In this document: piece after piece, positions 11,305 through 21,556 of the stretch
Position numbering within the stretch: the first letter of the stretch is position 1
Layout: each line of letters begins with the position of its first letter
NCBI RefSeq assembly: GCF_031844685.1
Contig: NZ_CP134605.1
Location: 4,461,001-4,525,000 of the forward strand
DNA: 64,000 nucleotides
Direction of reading: 5' to 3'
DNA from: Streptomyces sp. ITFR-21
GTDB lineage: Bacteria; Actinomycetota; Actinomycetes; Streptomycetales; Streptomycetaceae
Notes under the pieces: model-generated
The model's database searches: none
Told to the model about the DNA's origin: nothing
What the model saw: only the letters and a program-made list of their open reading frames with translations
Position numbers and translations under genes: made by a program

Positions 11305-12283
11305 ACCCGGCGACCCGATGGACGAACCCGACGAGGCCGTCTCGCCCGGCGGCTTCGGCAGCGGCATGGACCTGGCCGCCGAGGAGGCCGGGACGCTGGA
11401 GCACCCGCCGGGACCCGGCCCCGGCGAGCCCGCCGAGAAGCCCCGCAGCCTGTGGTCCGACGCCTGGCGCGACCTGCGGCGCAACCCGATCTTCATCATC
11501 TCCGCGCTGATCATCCTCTTCCTGGTGGTCATCTCGATCCGGCCCGGCCTGATCGCGAGCGGCGACCCGCTCCAGGCCGACCTCGCCAGGTCCCAGGACG
11601 GCTCGGGACCCGGCCACCCGTTCGGCTTCGACCTGCAGGGCCGCGACGTGTACACCCGGGTGGTCTACGGCGCCCGCGCCTCGGTCACCGTCGGCGTCTG
11701 CGCCACCGCCGGGGTGGTGATCCTCGGCAGCGTGCTCGGCGGCCTGGCCGGCTTCTTCGGCGGCTGGTGGGACGCGGTCCTCTCCCGGATCAGCGACGTC
11801 TTCTTCGGCATCCCGGTGATCCTCGGCGGGCTGGTCTTCCTGTCCGTGGTCACCAACAGCACCGTCTGGCCGGTGGTCGGCTTCATGATCCTGCTGGGCT
11901 GGCCGCAGATCGCCCGCATCGCCCGCGGCGCGGTGATCACCGCCCGGCAGAACGACTACGTGCAGGCCGCCAGGGCACTGGGCGCCGGGAACTCCCGGCT
12001 GCTGCTGCGGCACATCACACCCAACGCCGTCGCCCCGGTCATCGTCGTCGGCACCATCGCGCTCGGCACGTACATCTCCCTGGAGGCGACCTTGTCCTAC
12101 CTCGGGGTGGGCCTGCGGCCGCCCACCGTGTCCTGGGGCATCGACATCTCCGACGCCTCCAGCCAGATCCGCAACGCCCCGCACATGCTGCTGTGGCCCG
12201 CGGGCGCGCTGAGCGTCACCGTCCTGGCGTTCATCATGCTCGGCGACGCGGTCCGCGACGCCCTCGACCCCAAGCTGCGCTGA
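11297..12283 (+). CDS. Peptide ABC transporter permease, DppC type (operon 1)
   Basis: The product is 328 residues. A soluble acidic N-terminal extension of about 50 residues precedes SLWSDAWRDLRRNPIFIIS and the first membrane helix. The periplasmic segment HPFGFDLQGRDVYTRVVYGA and the EAA loop QAARALGAGNSRLLLRHI are typical of DppC. The start ATG lies inside the end of the dppB-type gene (8-bp overlap). It forms the membrane heterodimer with that protein. Confidence 0.94.
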   Translation: MPEPGDPMDEPDEAVSPGGFGSGMDLAAEEAGTLEHPPGPGPGEPAEKPRSLWSDAWRDLRRNPIFIISALIILFLVVISIRPGLIASGDPLQADLARSQDGSGPGHPFGFDLQGRDVYTRVVYGARASVTVGVCATAGVVILGSVLGGLAGFFGGWWDAVLSRISDVFFGIPVILGGLVFLSVVTNSTVWPVVGFMILLGWPQIARIARGAVITARQNDYVQAARALGAGNSRLLLRHITPNAVAPVIVVGTIALGTYISLEATLSYLGVGLRPPTVSWGIDISDASSQIRNAPHMLLWPAGALSVTVLAFIMLGDAVRDALDPKLR

Positions 12284-12293
12284 GGAGCCCGCG

Positions 12294-13343
12294 ATGGCCA
12301 CGAGCCTGGAGACGACCCCCGAGCCCGCCGCGGCCCGGGGCGGCCCGCTGCTCGACGTACGGGACCTGCACGTGGAGTTCCGCACCAGGGAAGGAGTCGC
12401 CAAGGCGGTCAACGGCGTCGCCTACTCGGTGGACGCCGGGCAGACCCTGGCGGTGCTCGGCGAGTCCGGGTCCGGCAAGTCGGTCACCGCCCAGGCGGTC
12501 ATGGGCATCCTGGACTCCCCGCCGGGCTTCGTCACCGGCGGCCAGGTGCTCTTCCAGGGCCAGGACCTGCTCACCCTCGGCACCGAGCAGCGCCGCCGGA
12601 TCCGCGGCGCCCGGATGGCGATGGTCTTCCAGGACGCGCTGTCCGCGCTCAACCCGGTGCTGTCGGTCGGCGAGCAGCTCGGCGAGATGTTCCGGGTGCA
12701 CCGCGGCATGTCCCGCAGGGACTCCCGGGCGAAGGCGATCGAGCTGATGGACCGGGTGCGCATCCCGGCCGCCCGGGAGCGGGTCAGGCAGTACCCGCAC
12801 CAGTTCTCCGGCGGGATGCGGCAGCGCGTCATGATCGCCATGGCGATGGCGCTGGAACCCGAGCTGATCATCGCCGACGAACCGACCACGGCGCTGGACG
12901 TGACCGTGCAGGCGCAGGTGATGGACCTGCTGGCGGAGTTGCAGCGCGAGTTCACCATGGGCCTGATCCTGATCACCCACGACCTCGGGGTGGTCGCCGA
13001 CGTGGCCGACAAGATCGCGGTGATGTACGCCGGACGGATCGTGGAGACCTCCCCCGTGCACGACGTCTACCGGGCGCCGGCCCACCCGTACACCAAGGGC
13101 CTGCTGCGGTCGATCCCGCGGCTGGACCGCAAGGGCCGGGAGCTGTACGCGATCAAGGGCCTGCCGCCGAACCTGCTGCACATCCCGCCCGGCTGCGCCT
13201 TCCACCCGCGCTGCCCGCTCGCCCGGGAGGTGTGCCGAACCGACGTCCCGCCGCTGTACCGGGTGAACGAGCGGCGGGCGAGCGCCTGCCACTTCTGGAA
13301 GGAGACCCTCGGTGACGACAGTGCCGCAGCCGACCGGCCCTGA
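12294..13343 (+). CDS. Peptide ABC transporter ATPase, DppD type (operon 1)
   Basis: This 349-residue protein has Walker A GESGSGKS (56-63), signature FSGGMRQR, Walker [13 protein letters not shown] and the H-loop LITHDLGVV. The C-terminal oligopeptide/dipeptide transporter domain carries the Cys cluster [14 protein letters not shown], which in some relatives holds an iron-sulfur cluster. It begins 10 bp after the permease gene and overlaps the next ATPase gene by 32 bp. Confidence 0.95.
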   Translation: MATSLETTPEPAAARGGPLLDVRDLHVEFRTREGVAKAVNGVAYSVDAGQTLAVLGESGSGKSVTAQAVMGILDSPPGFVTGGQVLFQGQDLLTLGTEQRRRIRGARMAMVFQDALSALNPVLSVGEQLGEMFRVHRGMSRRDSRAKAIELMDRVRIPAARERVRQYPHQFSGGMRQRVMIAMAMALEPELIIADEPTTALDVTVQAQVMDLLAELQREFTMGLILITHDLGVVADVADKIAVMYAGRIVETSPVHDVYRAPAHPYTKGLLRSIPRLDRKGRELYAIKGLPPNLLHIPPGCAFHPRCPLAREVCRTDVPPLYRVNERRASACHFWKETLGDDSAAADRP

Positions 13344-14394
13344 GCCGGCCGGCACCGGCTCCGCCCCCGGCCGGGAGCCGATCCTCAGGATCCGCGGCCT
13401 GGTCAAGCACTTCCCGCTGACCCGGGGCATCGTCTTCAAGAAGCAGGTCGGGGCGGTCAAGGCGGTCGACGGGGTGACCTTCGACCTGTTCGCCGGCGAG
13501 ACGCTCGGCATCGTCGGCGAGTCCGGCTGCGGCAAGTCCACCGTGGCCAGGCTGCTGATGAACCTGGAACAGCCGACCGCCGGTGAGGTGCTGTACAAGG
13601 GCGAGGACATCACCAAGCTGGGCGGCCGGGCGCTGAAGGCGGTCCGCCGCAACATCCAGATGGTCTTCCAGGACCCGTACACCTCGCTCAACCCGCGGAT
13701 GACGGTCGGCGACATCATCGGCGAGCCCTTCGACATCCACCCGGAGGTCGCACCCCGGGGGGACCGCCGGCGGCGGGTACGGGAGCTGCTGGACGTGGTG
13801 GGCCTCAACCCGGAGTACATCAACCGCTATCCGCACCAGTTCTCCGGCGGTCAGCGCCAGCGCATCGGCATCGCCCGCGGCCTCGCGCTGCGGCCCGAGG
13901 TGATCGTCGCCGACGAGCCGGTCTCCGCGCTGGACGTCTCGGTGCAGGCCCAGGTGATCAACCTGATGGAGCGGCTCCAGGACGAGTTCGGCCTGTCGTA
14001 CATGTTCATCGCGCACGACCTGTCGATCGTCCGGCACATCTCGGACCGGGTCGCGGTGATGTACCTCGGCAAGATCGTGGAGATCGGCGGCGACGAGGCA
14101 ATCTACGAGCACGCCACCCACCCGTACACCCAGGCCCTGCTGTCGGCCGTCCCGGTGCCGGACCCGCGGGCCCGCGAGGACCGGCAGCGGATCATCCTGA
14201 CCGGTGACGTGCCCTCGCCGGCCGACCCGCCGTCCGGCTGCCACTTCCGCACCCGCTGCTGGAAGGCGCAGGAGCGGTGCGCGACGGAGGAGCCGATGCT
14301 GGCCGTCCCTGAGGTCTTCCGGGGCACCGGGGGCCCCGCGGAGCACCCGTCCGCGTGCCATTTCGCCGAGGAGAAGCCCGTCGTCCCGCAGTGA
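13312..14394 (+). CDS. Peptide ABC transporter ATPase, DppF type (operon 1)
   Basis: This 360-residue protein starts at a GTG inside the preceding ATPase gene. It carries Walker A GESGCGKS (69-76), signature FSGGQRQR, Walker [13 protein letters not shown] and the C-terminal Cys-containing domain ([14 protein letters not shown]). It pairs with the DppD-type subunit. It is the last gene of the forward operon and faces the reverse operon across a 189-bp G-rich gap (14395-14583) in which no clean hairpin was found. Confidence 0.95.
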   Translation: MTTVPQPTGPEPAGTGSAPGREPILRIRGLVKHFPLTRGIVFKKQVGAVKAVDGVTFDLFAGETLGIVGESGCGKSTVARLLMNLEQPTAGEVLYKGEDITKLGGRALKAVRRNIQMVFQDPYTSLNPRMTVGDIIGEPFDIHPEVAPRGDRRRRVRELLDVVGLNPEYINRYPHQFSGGQRQRIGIARGLALRPEVIVADEPVSALDVSVQAQVINLMERLQDEFGLSYMFIAHDLSIVRHISDRVAVMYLGKIVEIGGDEAIYEHATHPYTQALLSAVPVPDPRAREDRQRIILTGDVPSPADPPSGCHFRTRCWKAQERCATEEPMLAVPEVFRGTGGPAEHPSACHFAEEKPVVPQ

Positions 14395-14583
14395 CCCGGT
14401 CCGGAGGGCCGGCCGGGCGGGCTGATCCGGGGGGCCGGGGGCCGGGGGGCCGGGGGGCCGGACGCGGTGCGGGGTCCGGGCCGCCGGGCGGGCCTGTGGC
14501 CGGACGCGGGACGGCCCGTGCCCGGGGGTGGTGCCAGGGTGTCCCGGGGACGGGCCGTTTCCGGTCGGAGCCGGACCGAGGGG

Positions 14584-15696
<1,113 letters not shown>

Positions 15697-15717
15697 CGTT
15701 GTTCCCTCGACTCCTGG

Positions 15718-16779
15718 TCAGCGCAGCCGCGGCTGGATCTGCTCATTGAAGATGTCGTGCTTCTGCTCGGCCGTGAGGTGGCACGCCGCCCCCCGGCCGG
15801 CCGGCAGCACCGGCCGCTCGGTGGTGCAGCGGTCGCCGGGCACCTGGTCGGTGAAGCCGCACCGGGTGTGGAACGGGCAGCCGGACGGCGGGTTGAGCAG
15901 GCTGGGCGGCGACCCGGGGATCGGCATCAGCGGCACGTCCACCGACGCCGACAGCCGCGGGATCGAACCGAGCAGGCCCCAGGCGTAAGGGTGCTCGGGG
16001 TTCTTGAGGATGTCCCGTACGGTGCCGCGCTCCACCGCCCGGCCCGCGTACATCACCACCACGTCGTCCGCGGTGTTGGCGATCACGCCCAGGTCGTGGG
16101 TGATCAGGATGATCGCGGTGCCGGTCTCCTGCTGGAGGTCCTTGAGCAAATCCAGGATCTGGGCCTGCACCGTCACGTCCAGCGCGGTGGTCGGCTCGTC
16201 GGCGATCACCAGGTCGGGGTCGCAGACCAGCGCCATGGCGATCATCGCGCGCTGCCGCATACCGCCGGAGAACTGGTGCGGGTAGTCGTCCACCCGGGTC
16301 TGCGGCTGCGGGATGCCGACCCGGGCCAGCATCTCCACCGCCCGTGCCCGCGCCTCCTTCTTGGACGCGCCCATGTGCTTGATGTAGGGCTCGGCGATCT
16401 GCCGGCCCACCGTGTAGTACGGCGACAGGGCGGTCAGCGAGTCCTGGAAGACCATGGACATCTTCTTGCCGCGCAGCTTCTCCAGCGTGCGCGGCGAGGC
16501 CCCGGTCAGCTCCTGGCCGTCCAGGATGATGTCGCCGCTGATCGTGGTGTTGCGCGGGTTGTGCAGGCCGAGGATGGCCAGGTTGGTCACCGACTTGCCG
16601 GAACCGGACTCGCCCACGATGCCGAGGGTTCTGCCCCGGTCGAGGTCGAAGGAGAGCCCGTCTACGGCCTTCACGGTGCCGTCCTCGGTGGCGAACCGGA
16701 CGTACAGGTCGCGCACGGAGAGGAAGTGCTCGGTGCCCTGAGGTGCGGGCTCGGCCTCGGGCTTCGTCAGGATGGTCAC
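15718..16779 (-). CDS. Peptide ABC transporter ATPase, DppD type (operon 2)
   Basis: This 353-residue protein begins [20 protein letters not shown] and carries Walker A GESGSGKS, signature FSGGMRQR, Walker [22 protein letters not shown] and the C-terminal Cys cluster (CPFHTRCGF...RC). It lies between the permease and the DppF-type gene on the same strand (55 and 21 bp gaps). Confidence 0.95.
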   Translation of the reverse strand: MTILTKPEAEPAPQGTEHFLSVRDLYVRFATEDGTVKAVDGLSFDLDRGRTLGIVGESGSGKSVTNLAILGLHNPRNTTISGDIILDGQELTGASPRTLEKLRGKKMSMVFQDSLTALSPYYTVGRQIAEPYIKHMGASKKEARARAVEMLARVGIPQPQTRVDDYPHQFSGGMRQRAMIAMALVCDPDLVIADEPTTALDVTVQAQILDLLKDLQQETGTAIILITHDLGVIANTADDVVVMYAGRAVERGTVRDILKNPEHPYAWGLLGSIPRLSASVDVPLMPIPGSPPSLLNPPSGCPFHTRCGFTDQVPGDRCTTERPVLPAGRGAACHLTAEQKHDIFNEQIQPRLR

Positions 16780-16834
16780 GGCGGGTTCTCCTACCGGGTG
16801 GTGCGCTGGTCGCGGCGAGGGGTGGCTGCCGCGG

Positions 16835-17818
16835 TCACGCGAGCCGGATCCGCGGGTCGATGAGGGCGTAGGCGGCGTCGACGACGATGTTGAAGATCAC
16901 GATCGCGGTGGCGCTGAACAGCATGACGGCCATCTCCATCGGCAGGTCCTCCTTGTTCACCGACTCGACCGCGAGGGTACCGAGGCCGTGCAGGTTGAAG
17001 GTGGCCTCGGTGATGATCGCACCGCCGAACACACCGCCGAGGTCGATGCCGAAGATGGTGATGATGGAGGCGGCGGCGCCGCGCAGCGCATAGCGGTAGA
17101 AGACGTACTTCGACCCCATTCCCTTGGCGCGGGCGGTCCTGATGTGGTCCTCGGACAGCTGCTCCACCATGAGCGACCTGGTCTGCCGGCTGTAGTTGGA
17201 CCAGAAGATGACCGACATCACCAGGCAGGGCAGCACCAGGCCGTTGAAGGACGCCCCTGGATCGGAGGTCCAGCTCGGATCGGCCCCGCCCGACAGCCAG
17301 CCCAGGTTGTTCACGAACAGCGCGATCGCCAGTGGGCCGATGAAGTAGATCTGCACCGAGTTGCCGACCAGCGAGATCGAGCTGGCCACCCGGTCGAAGG
17401 TCTTGCCCTGCTGCCAGGCCGACAGCATGCCGAGGCCCACCCCGATGACGAGGAACGCGGCGGAGCCGCCGATGGCCAGCGACAGCGTGGTCGGGTAGCG
17501 GTCGGCGAGCTCGGGCCAGATCATCTGGCTGTCGGCGAAGGAGTAGCCGAAGCAGGGGGCCGGGCAGTTCTGTCCGTCCGGCATGGTGCGCCCGGTGAAG
17601 ATGCCCGCCATGTAGTGCCAGTACTGCGCGTAGACCGGCTGGTCCAGGCCCATCCGGATCCGGATGGCGTGCACCACGTCGGGGTTGGCGCAGTTCTTGC
17701 CGCAGGCCAGCTGGGCGGGGTCGGCGGGCAGCACGAAGAAGAGGAAGTAAGTGACGGCGCTGATGGCCACCAGGATCACGATCGCGCCCAGAACGCGGCG
17801 TGTGAGGAAACGGAGCAT
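16835..17818 (-). CDS. Peptide ABC transporter permease, DppB type (operon 2)
   Basis: The product is 327 residues, starting MLRFLTRRVLGAIVILVAIS, with an extended periplasmic loop containing CGKNCANPD and a further Cys pair (NCPAPCFGYSF). This loop is longer and more Cys-rich than in the operon 1 permease. The EAA loop is RTARAKGMGSKYVFYRYALR. The C-terminus AYALIDPRIRLA is typical. It follows the binding-protein gene, from which a 14-bp hairpin separates it. Confidence 0.93.
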   Translation of the reverse strand: MLRFLTRRVLGAIVILVAISAVTYFLFFVLPADPAQLACGKNCANPDVVHAIRIRMGLDQPVYAQYWHYMAGIFTGRTMPDGQNCPAPCFGYSFADSQMIWPELADRYPTTLSLAIGGSAAFLVIGVGLGMLSAWQQGKTFDRVASSISLVGNSVQIYFIGPLAIALFVNNLGWLSGGADPSWTSDPGASFNGLVLPCLVMSVIFWSNYSRQTRSLMVEQLSEDHIRTARAKGMGSKYVFYRYALRGAAASIITIFGIDLGGVFGGAIITEATFNLHGLGTLAVESVNKEDLPMEMAVMLFSATAIVIFNIVVDAAYALIDPRIRLA

Positions 17819-17870
17819 CGGTGAGGCTCTTCCGTGGGGGCGCGGGCGGCGGCCGCGCGGTCAGGTCCGG

Positions 17871-17907
17871 GCGGCCGGCCCCGGCGGGTTGCACCGGGGC
17901 CGGCCGC
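17871..17907 (-). promoter_or_regulatory. Intercistronic hairpin after binding-protein gene (operon 2)
   Basis: Perfect 14-bp arms 17871-17884 and 17894-17907 with a 9-nt loop begin 12 bases past the binding-protein stop codon on the reverse strand. It probably sets a high binding-protein to permease ratio. Confidence 0.72.
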
Positions 17908-17919
17908 TGTGAGGTCGGA

Positions 17920-19713
17920 CTACTGCTTGACGTAGATGGTGCTGGCGTTGATGGTGCCGACCACCGAGTTGTAGGTGACGCCACCCAGACCCGAACCGTA
18001 GATGTTGAAGAACTTGTCGAAGAGGAACGGCACCTGGGCGGTGTCGGTCTTCAGCGAGTACTCCGACAGGGCCTCCCAGTCGGCGGTCTGCTTGGTGATG
18101 TCCGTCTCGGCCTTGATCCGGTCGATCTCGGAGTTGATGTGCGGGTCGTTCAGGAACGAGTAGTTGTTCGTTCCGTCGATCAGGTTGCGGCCGTCCATGG
18201 TCGGCGGGACCACGGTGGAGGCGTTCGGCCAGTCGGCGCCCCAGCCGGTGCGGTAGATGTCGTACTGGTTGTTCACCTTGCCGACCACCGTGTAGTACGA
18301 GGTCGGGTCGATCGCCTTGCGGACGACCTCGAAGCCCGCCTTCTGCAGCGCGTTGGCGATGGTCAGCGAGATGGTCTGCCACTTGGCCGTGTTGGCGTAG
18401 GCGAAGACCAGCTTCGGGTGCGGCTGACCGGCCTCGGCGAGCAGCTGCTTGGCCTTGTCCGGGTCACCGGTGGGCTTGGCGAGCTTGCCGAACGGGTCGA
18501 ACTGCTTCCAGCCGCCGATGGTCGGGCTGAGCAGCGTGGTGCCGAGGTCGCCCTGGGCCGCGCCGCCGGCCGCCTGCTGCACCTGCGACATCGGGAACGC
18601 GTAGGCGATCGCCTGGCGGACCTTCGGGTCGGTGACGCGCTTGGTGTTGATGTCGAGGGTCTCGACGTAGGGCTGGTACTCGTTGACCGTCCGGGACTTG
18701 AAGGACGGGTCGGTGACCAGCTTCTGCATCACCGACGGGTCGGCGACACCGGACAGGTCGATCCCGTTCTTGTCGTCACCGGCGCCGGCGATCAGCCGCT
18801 GGGACAGGCTGGGCTGGGCTATGCCGAGCTCGAAGTTCCACTTGTCCGGGTACGCGTTGCGGATCGGGTCGGTGGCCGGGTCCCAGTTGGGGTTGCGCTC
18901 GAAGACCAGCGACTTGCCCGGCTTGTACGAGCTGATCTGGTACGGGCCGGTGGAGACCGGGTGGTTGTTGTACGCACCCTTGTCGTCCTTGGACTTCTCC
19001 ACCGGGGACGTCACCGGCATCGCCATCGCGTACGGGGCGTCCGCGTGGGGGTCCTTGAAGTGGAAGACGATGGTCTTGGGGTCCGGGGTGGCCAGCAGGG
19101 TGTCCGGGATCTCCTTGCCGCTGTACGGGCCGGTGTACAGCTTGCGGTAGTCCGGGCCGTACAGCCACTGCTGGATGTACTGCGGACCCTGCGTCTCGAA
19201 GTCGGCGTAGAGCCGCTCGATCGAGTACTTGATGTCCGCCGAGGTGATCGGCGTGCCGTCCTGGAACTTCACCCCGTCCTTGAGCGTGTACGTCCAGGTC
19301 TTGCCGGCGTCGGACATCTTGCCGGTGTCGGTGGCGAGGTCGCCGACCAGGATCGTCTTGCCGGTGGTCGGGTCGATCTTGTAGCCGGTCAGGGTACGGG
19401 CGTACAGCGCGGAGACCGACAGCTGGTCGCTCACGTACTGCTGAGCGGGGTCAAGGTAGTCGAAGCCGGCCTGGTCCAGGTCGTTGACCGTGCCGCCCTT
19501 CGTCGCGCCCGGAACCGCCGGGGCCGGACCCTTGGAGTCAGTCGCGGTGCCGAGACCGTAGTTCGGGACCGGCGGCGGGGTGGACGAGGCACTGGCGGAG
19601 TTGCCCCCTGTGCTGCTCGTGCCGCCGCCACCGCCACTGCTGCACGCAGCGGTCAGCGACAGCGCCCCGACGGCCATAATGGCGGCCGTTACGCGAGCCT
19701 TGCTGTATCTCAT
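17920..19713 (-). CDS. Dipeptide/oligopeptide ABC transporter, substrate-binding lipoprotein (operon 2)
   Basis: This is a 597-residue SBP family 5 lipoprotein. The start at 19713 (MRYSKARVTAAIMAVGALSL) gives lipobox TAAC with Cys24, followed by a Gly/Ser/Pro linker. The body contains TYTLKDGVKFQDGTPITSAD, the DppA signature region. Unusually, its gene is second in the operon, after the DppC-type permease and before the DppB-type permease. Substrate is unknown; peptides are most likely. Confidence 0.92.
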   Translation of the reverse strand: MRYSKARVTAAIMAVGALSLTAACSSGGGGGTSSTGGNSASASSTPPPVPNYGLGTATDSKGPAPAVPGATKGGTVNDLDQAGFDYLDPAQQYVSDQLSVSALYARTLTGYKIDPTTGKTILVGDLATDTGKMSDAGKTWTYTLKDGVKFQDGTPITSADIKYSIERLYADFETQGPQYIQQWLYGPDYRKLYTGPYSGKEIPDTLLATPDPKTIVFHFKDPHADAPYAMAMPVTSPVEKSKDDKGAYNNHPVSTGPYQISSYKPGKSLVFERNPNWDPATDPIRNAYPDKWNFELGIAQPSLSQRLIAGAGDDKNGIDLSGVADPSVMQKLVTDPSFKSRTVNEYQPYVETLDINTKRVTDPKVRQAIAYAFPMSQVQQAAGGAAQGDLGTTLLSPTIGGWKQFDPFGKLAKPTGDPDKAKQLLAEAGQPHPKLVFAYANTAKWQTISLTIANALQKAGFEVVRKAIDPTSYYTVVGKVNNQYDIYRTGWGADWPNASTVVPPTMDGRNLIDGTNNYSFLNDPHINSEIDRIKAETDITKQTADWEALSEYSLKTDTAQVPFLFDKFFNIYGSGLGGVTYNSVVGTINASTIYVKQ

Positions 19714-19820
19714 GAAATCCTGCCTGTCACTGGACTGAACTGCCACCGATGCCGGCGTCCGGATACTCCGTGGTCAGGTACCGGTACGACGACCTGGACA
19801 ACTTGGAACGTGCTGGCGCG

Positions 19821-20852
19821 TTAGCGCAGGGTCTTGGGGTCGAGAGCGTCCCGGACCGAGTCCCCGAGCAGGTTGAAGGCGACGACGAAGAGCACCATCG
19901 CGATGCCGGGGAAGAACATGAAGGTGATGTCGCTCTGGTAGTACGTGGCGCCCGTCTGGAACATCAGGCCCCAGTCGGGGGTCGGCGGGAGCATGCCGAC
20001 GCCGAGGAACGACAGACCGGCCTCCGAGGTCACGAAGACCGGAAGCATCAGGGTGGTCTGCACCAGGATGGTGCTCCACAGGTTGGGCAGCAGCTCCTTG
20101 CTGATGATCCGCCACGAGGAGGCGCCGCTGATCCGGGCGGCCTCGACGAACTCGCGTTCGCGCAGGCTGAGCACCTGGGCGCGGATCAGTCGGCCGATGC
20201 TCATCCAGCCGAGCAGGAACTGCACGCCGACCAGCACCAGCGGCCTGACCCACCAGGGTTCCTGGTCGCCCACGCTGACGAACAGCGCGATGGCGACCGG
20301 GGAGAAGGCGATGAAGAACAGCTGGCTCGGGAAGGACAGCATGAAGTCGGAGAACCGGCCCATGAAGAAGTCCGTCTTACCGCCGAGGTAGCCCTGGGTC
20401 AGCCCGAACAGGACGCCGACCAGCACCGAGAGCACGGTGACCGCGGCGGCGATCCCCAGGGAGTTGCGGATGCCGAAGAGCAGCAGGGTGAAGACGTCGC
20501 GGCCCAGGCGCGGTTCCAGGCCGAACCAGAAGTCGCCGTCGACGCCGCCGTTGGGCTTGAGCGGCAGGCCGTAGCTGTTGAGCAGGCCGTTGTCCTGGCC
20601 GTAGAGGTCGTACGGGTTCTTGCCGTAGAGCTTGGCTATCAGCGGCGCGAGCACCGCGACGACGATGAAGCAGAAAACGATGATCGCACAGGCGATGCCT
20701 GTCTTGTCCCGCTTGAAGCGGATCCAGGCGAGCTGCTGCGGGGTACGGCCGGCGAGCTCGGGGATGCCCTTACCGCCCGGGGTGCCGGACGTGCCCTCCG
20801 GTTCGAGGGTGAGGCTGTCGCCGTCCGTGGCAGCCTGGCTTGGACTCGTCAT
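19821..20852 (-). CDS. Peptide ABC transporter permease, DppC type (operon 2, first gene)
   Basis: The product is 343 residues: an N-terminal cytoplasmic extension (about 1-50), a first helix IACAIIVFCFIVVAVLAPLI, a periplasmic segment with FWFGLEPRLGRDVFTLLLFG, and the EAA loop EAARISGASSWRIISKELLP. It is the promoter-proximal gene of the reverse operon, an uncommon order (C-A-B-D-F). The AT-richer stretch at about 20930-21120 is the likely promoter region. Confidence 0.93.
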   Translation of the reverse strand: MTSPSQAATDGDSLTLEPEGTSGTPGGKGIPELAGRTPQQLAWIRFKRDKTGIACAIIVFCFIVVAVLAPLIAKLYGKNPYDLYGQDNGLLNSYGLPLKPNGGVDGDFWFGLEPRLGRDVFTLLLFGIRNSLGIAAAVTVLSVLVGVLFGLTQGYLGGKTDFFMGRFSDFMLSFPSQLFFIAFSPVAIALFVSVGDQEPWWVRPLVLVGVQFLLGWMSIGRLIRAQVLSLREREFVEAARISGASSWRIISKELLPNLWSTILVQTTLMLPVFVTSEAGLSFLGVGMLPPTPDWGLMFQTGATYYQSDITFMFFPGIAMVLFVVAFNLLGDSVRDALDPKTLR

Positions 20853-21438
20853 TGGTTACATCCCCCGGGACCGAGAGCGTGCGATGCGACGCGGGTTGCG
20901 CGACGCGGGTTGAGCGGACTTTCGCAATGGAATCAACGTTCAGTCAAGGGGGGGAGGTGGGAAGAAAGCCTGTTGTTTGGCATCTTGAGCGAAGATTTTG
21001 CAGATCGTCCTCCGTACGTGCTTGACAGCGCGCGAAAACATCGGGCAATTCGGATATGTCGGTACGAAGCGCGTTAACATGCAAGCAACTTAGCCGTCGC
21101 AACTCCGATATACGGACGTAGCAGTCTGAACAACGTACGGCCGTGCGGGTGCCGTAGGCCGACCGGGGCGCGCCATGCTGCCCCGGTCGGCCGTTCCATG
21201 CATGCCCCAACCATCGATACCGCCGTGCAACCACAGGTACGGGTGGGAGGCGTCGGACGTTTCACGACGCCGGGGGGAAAGCCGGCGGGCGGGCCCGCGG
21301 CGAAGCCCCGCACCGGCCCGCGGGGGGATCAGCGGAGCGGTCCGCGGGGGACGCGGGCGGTGCCGGGGGAGTCGTGCGGGGGACGCCGCCCGCCGGACGG
21401 CGATCGGCGGTCCGATCCATGTTGCCGCCCCAGCTGCC
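20853..21438. promoter_or_regulatory. Gene-free upstream region of operon 2
   Basis: No convincing gene lies here. The part at about 20930-21120 is clearly less GC-rich than its surroundings, as expected of a promoter region. On the reverse strand a TTGACT box (20942-20947) could be a -35 element, but no good -10 was found at standard spacing. The rest is GC-rich with no recognised motif up to the repeat array. Confidence 0.4.
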
Positions 21439-21542
21439 GCCGGAAACCGATGCCGGAAACCGATGCCGGAAACCGATGCCGGAAACCGATGCCGGAAACC
21501 GATGCCGGAAACCGATGCCGGAAAGCGGGGCCGGAAAGCGGG
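21439..21542. repeat. Eight-copy 13-bp tandem repeat
   Basis: Six perfect copies of gccggaaaccgat (21439-21516) are followed by two copies of the variant gccggaaagcggg (21517-21542). The array ends 14 bp from the stop codon of the S9 peptidase gene (reverse strand), so it lies in that gene's 3' flank. The period is not a multiple of three and the array is non-coding. There are no spacers, so it is not a CRISPR. Confidence 0.95.
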
Positions 21543-21556
21543 GCCGGGGCGTCCGG

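Noticed and set aside
20942-20947. TTGACT as the -35 box of operon 2
   Set aside because: No convincing -10 element at 16-19 bp spacing, so it is not reported as a promoter.
21439-21542. CRISPR array
   Set aside because: The 13-bp units are contiguous with no spacers and there are no cas genes.
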